A DNA stretch of 38,467 nt from an uncultured Duncaniella sp. (GTDB lineage Bacteria > Bacteroidota > Bacteroidia > Bacteroidales > Muribaculaceae): assembly GCA_910587515.1 (NCBI GenBank), contig CAJULW010000029.1:1-38467 (forward strand), written 5' to 3'. Under the pieces are notes generated by a model. It had not been told where the DNA came from. It searched no databases and was given only the letters and a program-made list of their open reading frames with translations. The translations under genes were made by a program, and so were the position numbers. Positions 1 through 8,206 of the stretch are shown piece after piece. Each line of letters begins with the position of its first letter. Position 1 is the stretch's first letter.

Positions 1-174
1 GTATATGGCGTGGGAGACTGTTGCTTGTTTTAGTTCAAGGCATTTCCAGACGCCCATCGGTTGAAATAAGTTAACAGTCCTCGCGCTTTTCGTATTTCAG
101 GTAACGTCTTCTTTGAGGGCTGGGAAGGCTAAAACATTTAATGCTAATGGAAAAATTTCTCAAAATGCGTACCA

Positions 175-1011
175 TTGTTTTTAGCTGTAATGTGTGTCGG
201 CTTCACTTCCTGTAGTGATGACAACGATGAACCCGGAGGAGGGAACACTCCAGGAGTAGTGAATCCTTCAAACGTCTTTATCAATGAAATACCTAAATCA
301 GTTGCCGGCACGACAATCAACCGTAATTCAGAGGGGCTCGTTACCGAAATGAGAACCGACAATGGGAAAACAGTCACCTTTGAATACGGAAGTGCCGTAA
401 CAAGAGCGAACAATGATGATTGTGTTATAATGACCATTAAGGATTCTGAAGGTGATTTGGACTTTAATGAGATGTCATTTAGATTCAAAATCAATAAGAT
501 GGGTTTTGTGTCAGAATGGTATAACAAAGAAAATGAACGCTGCGGAAAGTTTGGCTATAATGATGGCGAACAACTCAACAAACTTATCTTCATTTCAGAT
601 GAAGGCGGCAATATTGAGCTTAACATGATATACAAGGACGGGAATCTTGTTAAGACAGTATCCAATAACAACGGTGAGATATGGAACCAGTTTACATTTT
701 ATGGCTCAACACCCAACAAAGGATGCGTGATGATATTTAATGGCCGCACGTTTGGAATTGAATGTGATGATTATAGCGAAACAGCTGATTTTGGCGGTTA
801 CTCAGGTGTAATGACATATCTTTACTATGCCGGACTTTTGGGCAAACCGACCAAGAATCTTCCCACTGCATACCGCGAGTATGACAGTCCAAGTCAAGAC
901 AATAATATGGGGAACCGTTATGAGTATCAGTGGGAGTTCGATGCCAACGGCTATCCTACAAAATTCGTAGATGAATATGCCGAGAAAGATGTCATAAACT
1001 TTACCTGGTAA
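175..1011 (+). CDS. Secreted lipoprotein, signal peptide frameshifted
   Basis: Predicted surface or periplasmic lipoprotein of unknown function. The open frame starts only with a TTG at 175 and reads MFLAVMCVGFTSCSDD. FTSC followed by an acidic stretch is a good lipobox, but this version lacks the positively charged n-region a lipoprotein signal needs. That region is present in another frame: ATG at 147 reads MEKFLKMRTIVF and would join the lipobox if the T-run at 178-182 differed in length. The gene therefore looks frameshifted, by mutation or sequencing error, within its signal peptide. The rest (NEGLVTEM-type and TVTFEYG segments, then beta-rich repeats) resembles DUF4595-like Bacteroidales lipoproteins, but I recall that family only loosely. 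A strong terminator follows. No partner gene is visible upstream. Confidence 0.7.
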   Translation: MFLAVMCVGFTSCSDDNDEPGGGNTPGVVNPSNVFINEIPKSVAGTTINRNSEGLVTEMRTDNGKTVTFEYGSAVTRANNDDCVIMTIKDSEGDLDFNEMSFRFKINKMGFVSEWYNKENERCGKFGYNDGEQLNKLIFISDEGGNIELNMIYKDGNLVKTVSNNNGEIWNQFTFYGSTPNKGCVMIFNGRTFGIECDDYSETADFGGYSGVMTYLYYAGLLGKPTKNLPTAYREYDSPSQDNNMGNRYEYQWEFDANGYPTKFVDEYAEKDVINFTW

Positions 1012-1032
1012 ACTTTACCTGTAAATTGTAGG

Positions 1033-1067
1033 ACTCCGTTCATTCTGCAAAATGAACGGAGTTTTTT
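1033..1067 (+). terminator. Intrinsic terminator after the lipoprotein gene
   Basis: A perfect 12-bp stem (1033-1044 with 1051-1062) with a 6-nt loop is followed by a run of T. It lies 22 bp after the lipoprotein stop codon. Confidence 0.9.
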
Positions 1068-1158
1068 ATAGGATATTAGGTATGTCGTCTTATAATTTTG
1101 TAAAGAGGTGGCTTAGTACATATCTCATAACAAAACAGATTGAATATTATGGGCAACG

Positions 1159-1572
1159 GGTTTTAAATCAAAATATACAGGCACTGAAATAGATAATATT
1201 TTGGATAATGCTTTAAACGGGGAACATTAGACATATCAGAATATTTTGAAATATTAATGAATGATTTAGATGAAACAAATTTTAATGTTGTTCAATACTT
1301 TGACAATTTAGAAAATTCTCTATTAATTGAATTACCTGAAAAAACAATTGAAATCAAACCAACAATACTTATTGCTAATGATATGTGGTGGCAAATTTAG
1401 TACATCGGCAATAAAATGGAGTGAAGCCGGTGATGGTAATGATTCAATTTTTATGGTTAACTTTAAGTTTTTTCATCCATTTGGTGTTTCTGTATCGATT
1501 GCGTTATTGAAACTGCTTGATGAATCTGAGTATAGGTATATTAAGACATTTGAAGAACTAAGATATTTTTAA
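1159..1572 (+). pseudogene. Decayed AT-rich gene, two frameshifts
   Basis: Protein-like sequence can be followed here only by changing frame twice. 1159-1227 reads GFKSKYTGTEIDNILDNALNGE. The sense then moves to another frame at about 1227-1400 (LDISEYFEILMNDLDETN, then PTILIANDMWWQ). It then returns to the first frame until 1572 (SAIKWSEAGDGNDSIF to FEELRYF, TAA). Each segment has plausible composition and the joins are clean, so I read it as one gene of about 135 residues broken by compensating indels. The family is not recognised. It is AT-rich compared with the ribosomal genes next to it. Confidence 0.45.
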
Positions 1573-1617
1573 GTCAGTGTAATCTGATATATAGATGCCA
1601 AAACTTTTACAACAATG

Positions 1618-1649
1618 TACCCCTGCTACAACAGTCTGTGGCAGGGGTA
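1618..1649. terminator. Hairpin between decayed gene and rpsF
   Basis: A 9-bp perfect stem (1618-1626 with 1641-1649) surrounds a 14-nt loop. No proper T-run follows on either strand, so its role as terminator is uncertain. Confidence 0.35.
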
Positions 1650-1738
1650 AATATTTCTATTAGGACATTGATTGCAAACCAACTCTTTTATTTTCTAAAT
1701 TCACGATCAGACGTTTTTAACAAAAAACGATTGACCTT

Positions 1739-1768
1739 TTGTAATAACCGAAAAAATCACTACCTTTG
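1739..1768 (+). promoter_or_regulatory. Promoter of the S6-S18-L9 operon
   Basis: TTG at 1739-1741, a 19-nt spacer and TACCTTTG at 1761-1768 match the Bacteroidetes housekeeping promoter (TTG, 19-21 nt, TAnnTTTG). The S6 start codon lies about 40 nt downstream. Confidence 0.85.
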
Positions 1769-1805
1769 CACCCGTCTAAACAACCAATCACTAATAATTC
1801 AACAA

Positions 1806-2174
1806 ATGAATCATTACGAAACCGTTTTCATTTTAACTCCCGTTTTGTCTGACCAGCAGATGAAGGAAGCGGTAGAAAAATTTGAGAAGGTGCTCACCGA
1901 CAATGGAGCATCTATCGTAAACGAAGAGATTTGGGGTCTCCGCAAGCTCGCTTACCCCATCCAGAAAAAATCCACCGGCTTCTACTCACTCGTGGAGTTC
2001 GATGGCGATCCTACAATCGTCAAGAAAATCGAGACTGCATTCCGTCGCGACGAGCGTGTGCTCCGTTTCCTTGTATTCCGTCTCGACAAGTATGCAGCTG
2101 AATACGCTGAAAAGCGTCGCAGCAACCGCGCAAAAGTATCAACCACAGTCACTGAAGAAGCAAAGGAGAACTAA
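1806..2174 (+). CDS. rpsF: 30S ribosomal protein S6
   Basis: Ribosomal protein S6 of the small-subunit platform, which binds 16S rRNA together with S18. The 122-aa product starts MNHYETVFILTP, contains GLRKLAYPIQKK and FRRDERVLRFLV, and ends in a charged tail, as usual for S6. The open frame runs upstream to 1638, but ATG 1806 is the true start: it matches the conserved N-terminus and lies just downstream of the promoter, so an earlier start would fall before the transcript. First gene of a three-gene operon; S18 follows after 3 nt. Confidence 0.97.
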   Translation: MNHYETVFILTPVLSDQQMKEAVEKFEKVLTDNGASIVNEEIWGLRKLAYPIQKKSTGFYSLVEFDGDPTIVKKIETAFRRDERVLRFLVFRLDKYAAEYAEKRRSNRAKVSTTVTEEAKEN

Positions 2175-2177
2175 ATC

Positions 2178-2444
2178 ATGGCACAAGCATCTGAAATCCG
2201 CTACCTCACTCCCCTGTCGGTAGACGTTAAAAAGAAAAAATACTGCCGTTTCAAAAGAAGCGGTATCAAATACATCGATTACAAGGATCCCGAATTCCTC
2301 AAGAAATTCTTGAACGAACAGGGCAAAATCCTTCCCCGTCGCATCACCGGAACTTCGCTCAAGTTCCAGCGTCGCGTGGCTCAGGCCGTGAAACGTGCCC
2401 GCCACCTCGCTCTTCTCCCCTACGTTACCGACTTGATGAAATAA
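2178..2444 (+). CDS. rpsR: 30S ribosomal protein S18
   Basis: Ribosomal protein S18, 88 aa, partner of S6 on the small-subunit platform. Family signatures are KYCRFKRSGIKYIDYKD, FLNEQGKILPRRITG and the basic C-terminal RRVAQAVKRARHLALLPY. It starts 3 nt after the rpsF stop, so the two are translationally linked. Length is normal and nothing is unusual. Confidence 0.98.
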   Translation: MAQASEIRYLTPLSVDVKKKKYCRFKRSGIKYIDYKDPEFLKKFLNEQGKILPRRITGTSLKFQRRVAQAVKRARHLALLPYVTDLMK

Positions 2445-2465
2445 CTTTAAAAGCTATCCGCAATT

Positions 2466-2906
2466 ATGAAGATCATTCTAAAAGAAGACATCGCCAACCT
2501 TGGCTACAAAGACGATGTAGTCGAAGTCAAGAACGGATATGGCCGCAACTACCTTATCCCTACCGGCAAAGCAGTGATTGCCAATGAATCAGCTCTTAAA
2601 GTCCTTGCCGAAAACCAGCGTCAGCGCGCCCACAAGCTCGCTCGTATCAAAGCTGAAGCAGAAGCTACAGCAGCCGCTCTCAAAGATCTAAAACTCACAA
2701 TCGGAGCAAAGACTTCTTCAACCGGCACAATATTCGGTTCTGTCAACGCTATCCAGATTGCAGAAGCTCTCGAGAAACTCGGCCACAACATCGACCGCAA
2801 GATCATCTCGATCGAACCTGTCAAGGAAGTCGGCAACTACACCGCCACTATCAAACTTCACCGCGAAGTTGCTGTGGAAGTTCCTTTCGAAGTTGTTTCG
2901 GAATAA
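2466..2906 (+). CDS. rplI: 50S ribosomal protein L9
   Basis: Ribosomal protein L9, 146 aa, binds 23S rRNA at the base of the L1 stalk. The N-terminal RNA-binding domain has the signature MKIILKEDIANLGYKDD followed by NGYGRNYLIPTGKA. A helical linker (about 45-75) leads to the C-terminal domain with TGTIFGSVNA. Last gene of the S6-S18-L9 operon, 21 nt after rpsR and followed at once by a strong terminator. Confidence 0.98.
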   Translation: MKIILKEDIANLGYKDDVVEVKNGYGRNYLIPTGKAVIANESALKVLAENQRQRAHKLARIKAEAEATAAALKDLKLTIGAKTSSTGTIFGSVNAIQIAEALEKLGHNIDRKIISIEPVKEVGNYTATIKLHREVAVEVPFEVVSE

Positions 2907-2930
2907 AAATCCATCCATTTCTAAAGATAA

Positions 2931-2973
2931 TTCAGGCGACCCATCTATAAGTAGGGTCGCCTGAACTTTTTTT
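2931..2973 (+). terminator. Terminator of the ribosomal operon
   Basis: Perfect 12-bp stem (2931-2942 with 2954-2965), 11-nt loop, then a run of seven T. It ends the rpsF-rpsR-rplI transcript. Confidence 0.93.
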
Positions 2974-3218
2974 GAAACGCAACACTATTTGGTGTTAACA
3001 TATCTGACATACCCACTCCCGAAATATACCGACTTGCCAATCAAAATAGCTAAACAGAATTTAACAATAGCACCTAAAATTCCGATTCATCGGGGAAAGC
3101 CCTCTATCTGTAGAAAACGGCCTGCAGGCAATTAAACTTTTAAGTAATTTTACCGTCAGAAATGGAGTAATAAGTTTAAATCAAAAACCTCACTCAACTA
3201 TTCAAGACCATCCTAAAA

Positions 3219-6065
3219 ATGACACGTTTCATTAACAAAGCCATTTTTCTAACAGTTTTACTAATGAGCCTATGCTCATATCTTCACGCAGCCAATATCA
3301 CTGGTATCGTCAAGGATATGGATACCAAAGAGCCGCTCATGGAAGCTACCGTAAAACTCATTATGGCCAAAGACAGCACCTTCGTAAGCGGTGTCGCCAC
3401 AGACATTGACGGGAAATTCACATTGTCCGGAGTAAAAGCCGGAAAATACATCCTGTCCATCGACTATATCGGTTACACCGATTATGAAAAAGACATTACC
3501 GTCGGCAATTCAAACCTTCGCCTCGGTGCGATATTCCTGAAAGAATCATCCCATCTGCTCGGAGAAGTAAGCGTAATAGCGACCAAGACACCGATAAAAG
3601 TAATGGAAGACACCGTCGAATATAACGCTGACTCCTATCATACACAGCCTAATGCCGTTGTTGAAGATCTATTGAAACGTCTCCCAGGTGTCGAGGTCGA
3701 TACAGACGGCAAAATCACAGCCAACGGCAAATCAATTTCAAAAATCCTTATAGACGGAAAAGAATTTTTCAGTGACGACCCGCAGGTCGCGTCCAAGAAT
3801 CTTCCCGCCAATATGGTTGACAAACTCCAGGTTGTCGACCGCAAAAGCGACATGGCGCGTCTTACCGGAGTCGACGACGGAGAGGACGAAACTGTAATCA
3901 ATCTCACTTTCAAAAGAGGAATGAACCAGGGATGGTTCGGAACAGCCGAAGGTGGATATGGCACCGACGACCGATACTTAGGCACATTCAACGTCAACCG
4001 CTTTTGGAACGGAAACCAAATAACCCTTCTAGGAAATTTCAACAATACAAACCAGATAGGATTTACCGACAGCAACGGAGACCGATTCCGCCGTTTCGGA
4101 GGCAACAACGGCATCACATCATCGCGTGCACTCGGACTCAACTTCAATGTCGGAAAAGAAGAAATCATACGTGTCGGAGGCGACATCATGTGGAGCAACA
4201 CAGACGCCAACTCAACAACACGTCAGGATCGCCAATATCTTTTTGCAGACCATTCCACCTTCTCCAAAATAAACAAGGCCACACGCGACCGAGGCAATAA
4301 CTTTCGAGGAGATTTCCGTGTGCTTTGGAAACCGGACTCGTTCAATACCCTCGAATTCCGACCAAACTTCTCATTCAACTTCAACAAGTCAACCGACCGC
4401 GAACTGAACTCATATTTCAATTCGGACATGGACAAAGTCAGTGACAACACGACTTCGTCAAACAGCAACGGTGACTCATACGAAGTAGGCGGACGACTCA
4501 TATATTCCCACCAATTTAAAAAACACCGGGGCCGCTCATTCTCATTGTCCGGCCAATATAAATTCTCAAACGTGATCGAGAAAGAAACATCCACTTCCGA
4601 TTTCGTCCGTTATATCATGGAAGAAGATCCCGACAACACGGAAGACACATCCGAACTCCTCAACCGATACACCGACAACCACACATGGAGCAACCAAGTG
4701 ATGGGACAATTCACTTGGACCGAACCTCTCGGTGACGCGGCCAACGGCAACTTCCTCACATTCAGCTATCGCATGAACTATCGATGGAACAACGCTGACA
4801 AACTTGTTTACAACATTATTCCAAATCCGGACATCCAAAATACGGAAGAGTACGGATACGACCAAATACCACCAATTGAAGAAGAACCCATAGATTCGCT
4901 CTCCAACCGTTACCGCAACAACTATTTCAACCAAAACATACGCCTCGGCTACCGTAAAACCACAGCCAAAACACGTTTTGAAGTAGGAATAGCTCTTGTA
5001 CCGCAGATGTCCAAATCAATCTACCTCGACAACGCAGACAAAAACATCAGCAGATGGGTTTGGAACTACTCCCCTTTCCTGCGCTACAGGTATAAATTCA
5101 GCAAACGACGCTCACTTCAGATCAACTACCGCGGACAGTCATCCCAACCCTCCATGCGCCAATTGCAACCGGTGCTTGACGCTTCAGACCCGATGAACGA
5201 GGTACAAGGTAATCCCAATCTCGACCCGTCGTTCAACCACAACATCAACGTGCGTTTCCAGGACTTCAATATGGACAGCCAACAATCAATAATGCTTATG
5301 GCTGACGTTCAGATGACACAGAATGCCATTATCTCGAAAACAAAATTTTATGACGATGGCAAACGGCTCACCGAATACCTCAACGTCAACGGTGTATGGA
5401 ACGGACGCTTAATGAATATGTTCTCGATGCCGTTGCGCAACAAAAAATGGTCCGTATCAAACCATGCGTTCGTAAACGTACAGCGCAATGTAGGTTTCAA
5501 CACAATAAGCAAAGAAGAAGCCGTACGCAACACATCGCTCGCGATACGTTTCAACGAAAGTCCCGGCATAACTTTCCGCCCCGACAACTTCGAGCTTGAA
5601 CTGCGACCGCGCTACACATTACAGACAACCCACAACAGCGTACAGGCCGCAAACAACCAAACAATCCACACCTATGGTGGACGATTTGACGGAACCTACT
5701 ATACTCCATGGGGACTTACCATACAGACCGACGTCAACTACTCAGCGACATCGGGATACTCCTCCGGCTACGACACCCGGACATGGATGTGGAACGCCTC
5801 CATATCACAACAATTCCTGCGCAGCAAGGCGCTGACCCTCGCTGTCAAAGTCTATGACCTCCTTAACCAACGCAACAACAACATCCGCCGCAACGTAACC
5901 GCCAACTACATTGACGACATCGAATACAATTCGCTTTCCCGCTACTTCATGGTTACGCTCAGCTATCGCTTCAACTCATTCGGCAAAGGCAACGAACCGA
6001 CCGGAGCCGGCGACTTCATGCGTCGCGGTTCCGGCGGACATCCCGGAGGCCGCCCACCGAGATAA
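3219..6065 (+). CDS. Outer-membrane beta-barrel protein with TonB-receptor-like plug
   Basis: Outer-membrane protein of the Bacteroidetes 'outer membrane beta-barrel family' (TonB-dependent-receptor-like), 948 aa. Signal peptide about 1-25. A carboxypeptidase-regulatory-like beta domain follows at about 26-110 (GIVKDMDTKEPLMEATVKL, YIGYTDYEKDI). The plug is at about 120-230 (LLKRLPGVEVDTDGKI, KILIDGKEFFSDDP, VDKLQVVDRKSD). The remaining 700 residues are alternating aromatic strands typical of a large barrel. The C-terminus is glycine- and arginine-rich (RRGSGGHPGGRPPR), which is unusual for a barrel end. It has no SusD partner and its own terminator, so it is not a classical SusC/D pair and I would not assign a glycan to it. 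Substrate unknown. Confidence 0.88.
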   Translation: MTRFINKAIFLTVLLMSLCSYLHAANITGIVKDMDTKEPLMEATVKLIMAKDSTFVSGVATDIDGKFTLSGVKAGKYILSIDYIGYTDYEKDITVGNSNLRLGAIFLKESSHLLGEVSVIATKTPIKVMEDTVEYNADSYHTQPNAVVEDLLKRLPGVEVDTDGKITANGKSISKILIDGKEFFSDDPQVASKNLPANMVDKLQVVDRKSDMARLTGVDDGEDETVINLTFKRGMNQGWFGTAEGGYGTDDRYLGTFNVNRFWNGNQITLLGNFNNTNQIGFTDSNGDRFRRFGGNNGITSSRALGLNFNVGKEEIIRVGGDIMWSNTDANSTTRQDRQYLFADHSTFSKINKATRDRGNNFRGDFRVLWKPDSFNTLEFRPNFSFNFNKSTDRELNSYFNSDMDKVSDNTTSSNSNGDSYEVGGRLIYSHQFKKHRGRSFSLSGQYKFSNVIEKETSTSDFVRYIMEEDPDNTEDTSELLNRYTDNHTWSNQVMGQFTWTEPLGDAANGNFLTFSYRMNYRWNNADKLVYNIIPNPDIQNTEEYGYDQIPPIEEEPIDSLSNRYRNNYFNQNIRLGYRKTTAKTRFEVGIALVPQMSKSIYLDNADKNISRWVWNYSPFLRYRYKFSKRRSLQINYRGQSSQPSMRQLQPVLDASDPMNEVQGNPNLDPSFNHNINVRFQDFNMDSQQSIMLMADVQMTQNAIISKTKFYDDGKRLTEYLNVNGVWNGRLMNMFSMPLRNKKWSVSNHAFVNVQRNVGFNTISKEEAVRNTSLAIRFNESPGITFRPDNFELELRPRYTLQTTHNSVQAANNQTIHTYGGRFDGTYYTPWGLTIQTDVNYSATSGYSSGYDTRTWMWNASISQQFLRSKALTLAVKVYDLLNQRNNNIRRNVTANYIDDIEYNSLSRYFMVTLSYRFNSFGKGNEPTGAGDFMRRGSGGHPGGRPPR

Positions 6066-6104
6066 CCTAAACAGGATCAAATAACGCATCCCACTAATCA
6101 TAAC

Positions 6105-6147
6105 AATCGCGCCAAACTGCCTTAAACCAAGGCTTTGGCGCGATTTT
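6105..6147 (+). terminator. Terminator after the outer-membrane barrel gene
   Basis: A perfect 12-bp GC-rich stem (6105-6116 with 6134-6145), extended by an inner stem (6119-6123 with 6129-6133), ends in T. It separates the barrel gene from the pectin operon. Confidence 0.85.
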
Positions 6148-6194
6148 ACTATTAAATTGAATCTTTTTTACCAATCAATTATCATGTCTTGACA

Positions 6195-6202
6195 TAAATT
6201 TG
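6195..6202 (+). promoter_or_regulatory. Probable -7 box of the pectin esterase operon
   Basis: TAAATTTG matches TAnnTTTG. No TTG lies at the expected distance upstream, which would suit an activator-dependent promoter. It stands about 54 nt before the acetylesterase start. Confidence 0.5.
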
Positions 6203-6255
6203 TGAAATCATAAACCAATGATTTTTAATCAGACATCATTCATGATAACACAACC

Positions 6256-8166
6256 ATGAAAAAAATCCAATTATTTATCGCCATCGTGACGCTAATCCTT
6301 TGCAGCGTACCGACCGAAGCGGCAAAAAAGGTTCATACCATTGGCGACAGTACTATGGCAAACTACGACGAATCGGCCACGGCGACACGCGGTTGGTGTC
6401 AGTATCTCCAACAGTTTCTCACGGGAATCGAAGTCAATAACCGAGGTAAAGCCGGAGCTTCAAGCAAGAGTTTCTATCGGGAAACAGCGTTCTGGACTTC
6501 GGTTAAAAAGCAGATGTCACCCGGTGACTACGTCATCATTCAATTTTCACACAACGACGAAAAAAACTCCGGCATGGACGGCGACGAACTGAAGGCCTAT
6601 TATAACTCCATCGGTGACGCAGCCTCCGCATCGGCCATAGACTATCGCGGGACGAACCCTTCGACCACTTATAAAGAATACCTACGCAAATACGTCTCAG
6701 AAACACGCGAAGCAGGATGTATACCCATACTTGTCGCTCCCGTCTGCCGTATGTATTTTTCAGGCAATGCCATCCGTCGCAACGGCCGGCACGATCTTGG
6801 CGACAATTTCTCGCGGCTGACCGATACCAGCATCCTCACCGGGCAAAAAGTAAATGAATCGGATCACTCTATGGATTACACATATCAAATGAATGAAGTA
6901 GCAAAAGAAATGAATGTTCCATTCATCGACCTAACCACATCCACTGCAAACCTATATTTAAGCTACGGAGACACGGACTGCCATAAAATTCTAAGTGACG
7001 GAGACGGTTCAACCCATCTGAATGCTACAGGAGCGGCTCTGATCGCCCGTCAATTTGTTCAGATCTGCCGCGAAGCAGGCATCTTTACGGAATACGCCAA
7101 TCTCACTTCCGACCTTAATGTCTCTCCTGCGACAGCCGACCTCGGTGAAGGCTACAAAGGGCAAAATCTTTCCAAGGAATTTATTGTCACCGGTTTCGAT
7201 CTGACTCCGTCAGAAGGCATATTAACGATCACTACCGATGGAAAATCAAAGGTGTCCATCGATCTTCAAAACTGGGGAGACCAAGCTTCGATCAAGTATA
7301 ACGGCGGGACAATAATCGGTCGCTTCACAATCAGCCTCCAGCTTGAAGACATAGGCCTTAACAGCAGCGTTATCACCATTAAGACCGGTGACAAGGAAAA
7401 GAACATTTCCTTATCGGCCACAGCTATAGAACTCGGTGATGGCACAGAAGTCTCAGCCTATTGGCGATTGGAAAATGACGACAAGTGCGTGACTTCCGGT
7501 CCTGTTTCTGCGATTCCGGAATCATGGCATAGTATGATACTGCAACGATATGCCAACCCGAACGCCAATACCATTTGGCCGGACGAAACCGGATTTGAAG
7601 CGACACGCAAAACACAACGCAACTTGATCGAAGGAGAAGTTTGGCCGGAAGGAGAAATCGACGAGGTCTCGACCCGTTATATCGAATTCGGAATAAAAGC
7701 CATGCCTGAAACCACCCTGAAGATCGACGAGATCAGCTACTACATGTGCGGTTGCGGAGGCAACGGTATGTGCGTACACGTATATTATTCCACCGAGGAT
7801 GACTTCTCCAATCCGACTCTCATCTACTCAAAAGAGAAAATGCCGGCCAACAATATGCTTGACGGCAAAATAACACCTGTAATAACACTCGAAGGAGGGA
7901 AATCACTCCGCCTACGCTTCTATCCATGGTACAACACATCGGCTACCGGCAAAACTATCTGCCTGTCCGACATCAAATTTCACGGATGGGCCGTCACAAA
8001 CACAGACTCATCATCTCTTGGCAAGATCGACACAGATATCACCACATCCGAGACCGCTTACTATTCTCTCCAGGGATTTAAAGTCAATAATCCGGATTCG
8101 GGACTCTACATCGTAAAAAAGATCTACTCCGATGGCAGCGTAAATATCTTTAAGATGGTTTTCTGA
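6256..8166 (+). CDS. Secreted SGNH acetylesterase, rhamnogalacturonan acetylesterase (CE12) type
   Basis: Predicted secreted carbohydrate esterase removing acetyl groups from pectin. Signal peptide 1-22 (ends PTEAA). The SGNH domain covers about 25-280: GDST with nucleophile Ser32, NRGKAGAS, SHND with Asn100, and DGSTHLN with Asp250 and His254. The Asp-His spacing is one residue longer than the usual Asp-x-x-His. About 285-390 is a beta-sandwich linker domain, and about 400-575 an unrecognised domain with MCGCGGNGMC that may bind carbohydrate. The last 35 residues (YYSLQGFKV, GLYIVKK, VNIFKMVF) match the C-terminal tail common on secreted Bacteroidetes proteins. The gene lies 40 nt upstream of the pectin methylesterase, so the two should be co-transcribed and act together on esterified pectin. 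Family firm; CE12 subfamily is inference. Confidence 0.85.
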   Translation: MKKIQLFIAIVTLILCSVPTEAAKKVHTIGDSTMANYDESATATRGWCQYLQQFLTGIEVNNRGKAGASSKSFYRETAFWTSVKKQMSPGDYVIIQFSHNDEKNSGMDGDELKAYYNSIGDAASASAIDYRGTNPSTTYKEYLRKYVSETREAGCIPILVAPVCRMYFSGNAIRRNGRHDLGDNFSRLTDTSILTGQKVNESDHSMDYTYQMNEVAKEMNVPFIDLTTSTANLYLSYGDTDCHKILSDGDGSTHLNATGAALIARQFVQICREAGIFTEYANLTSDLNVSPATADLGEGYKGQNLSKEFIVTGFDLTPSEGILTITTDGKSKVSIDLQNWGDQASIKYNGGTIIGRFTISLQLEDIGLNSSVITIKTGDKEKNISLSATAIELGDGTEVSAYWRLENDDKCVTSGPVSAIPESWHSMILQRYANPNANTIWPDETGFEATRKTQRNLIEGEVWPEGEIDEVSTRYIEFGIKAMPETTLKIDEISYYMCGCGGNGMCVHVYYSTEDDFSNPTLIYSKEKMPANNMLDGKITPVITLEGGKSLRLRFYPWYNTSATGKTICLSDIKFHGWAVTNTDSSSLGKIDTDITTSETAYYSLQGFKVNNPDSGLYIVKKIYSDGSVNIFKMVF

Positions 8167-8206
8167 TAATTTTCAAACAATACCTTAATATAATACCCCT
8201 TAAATT

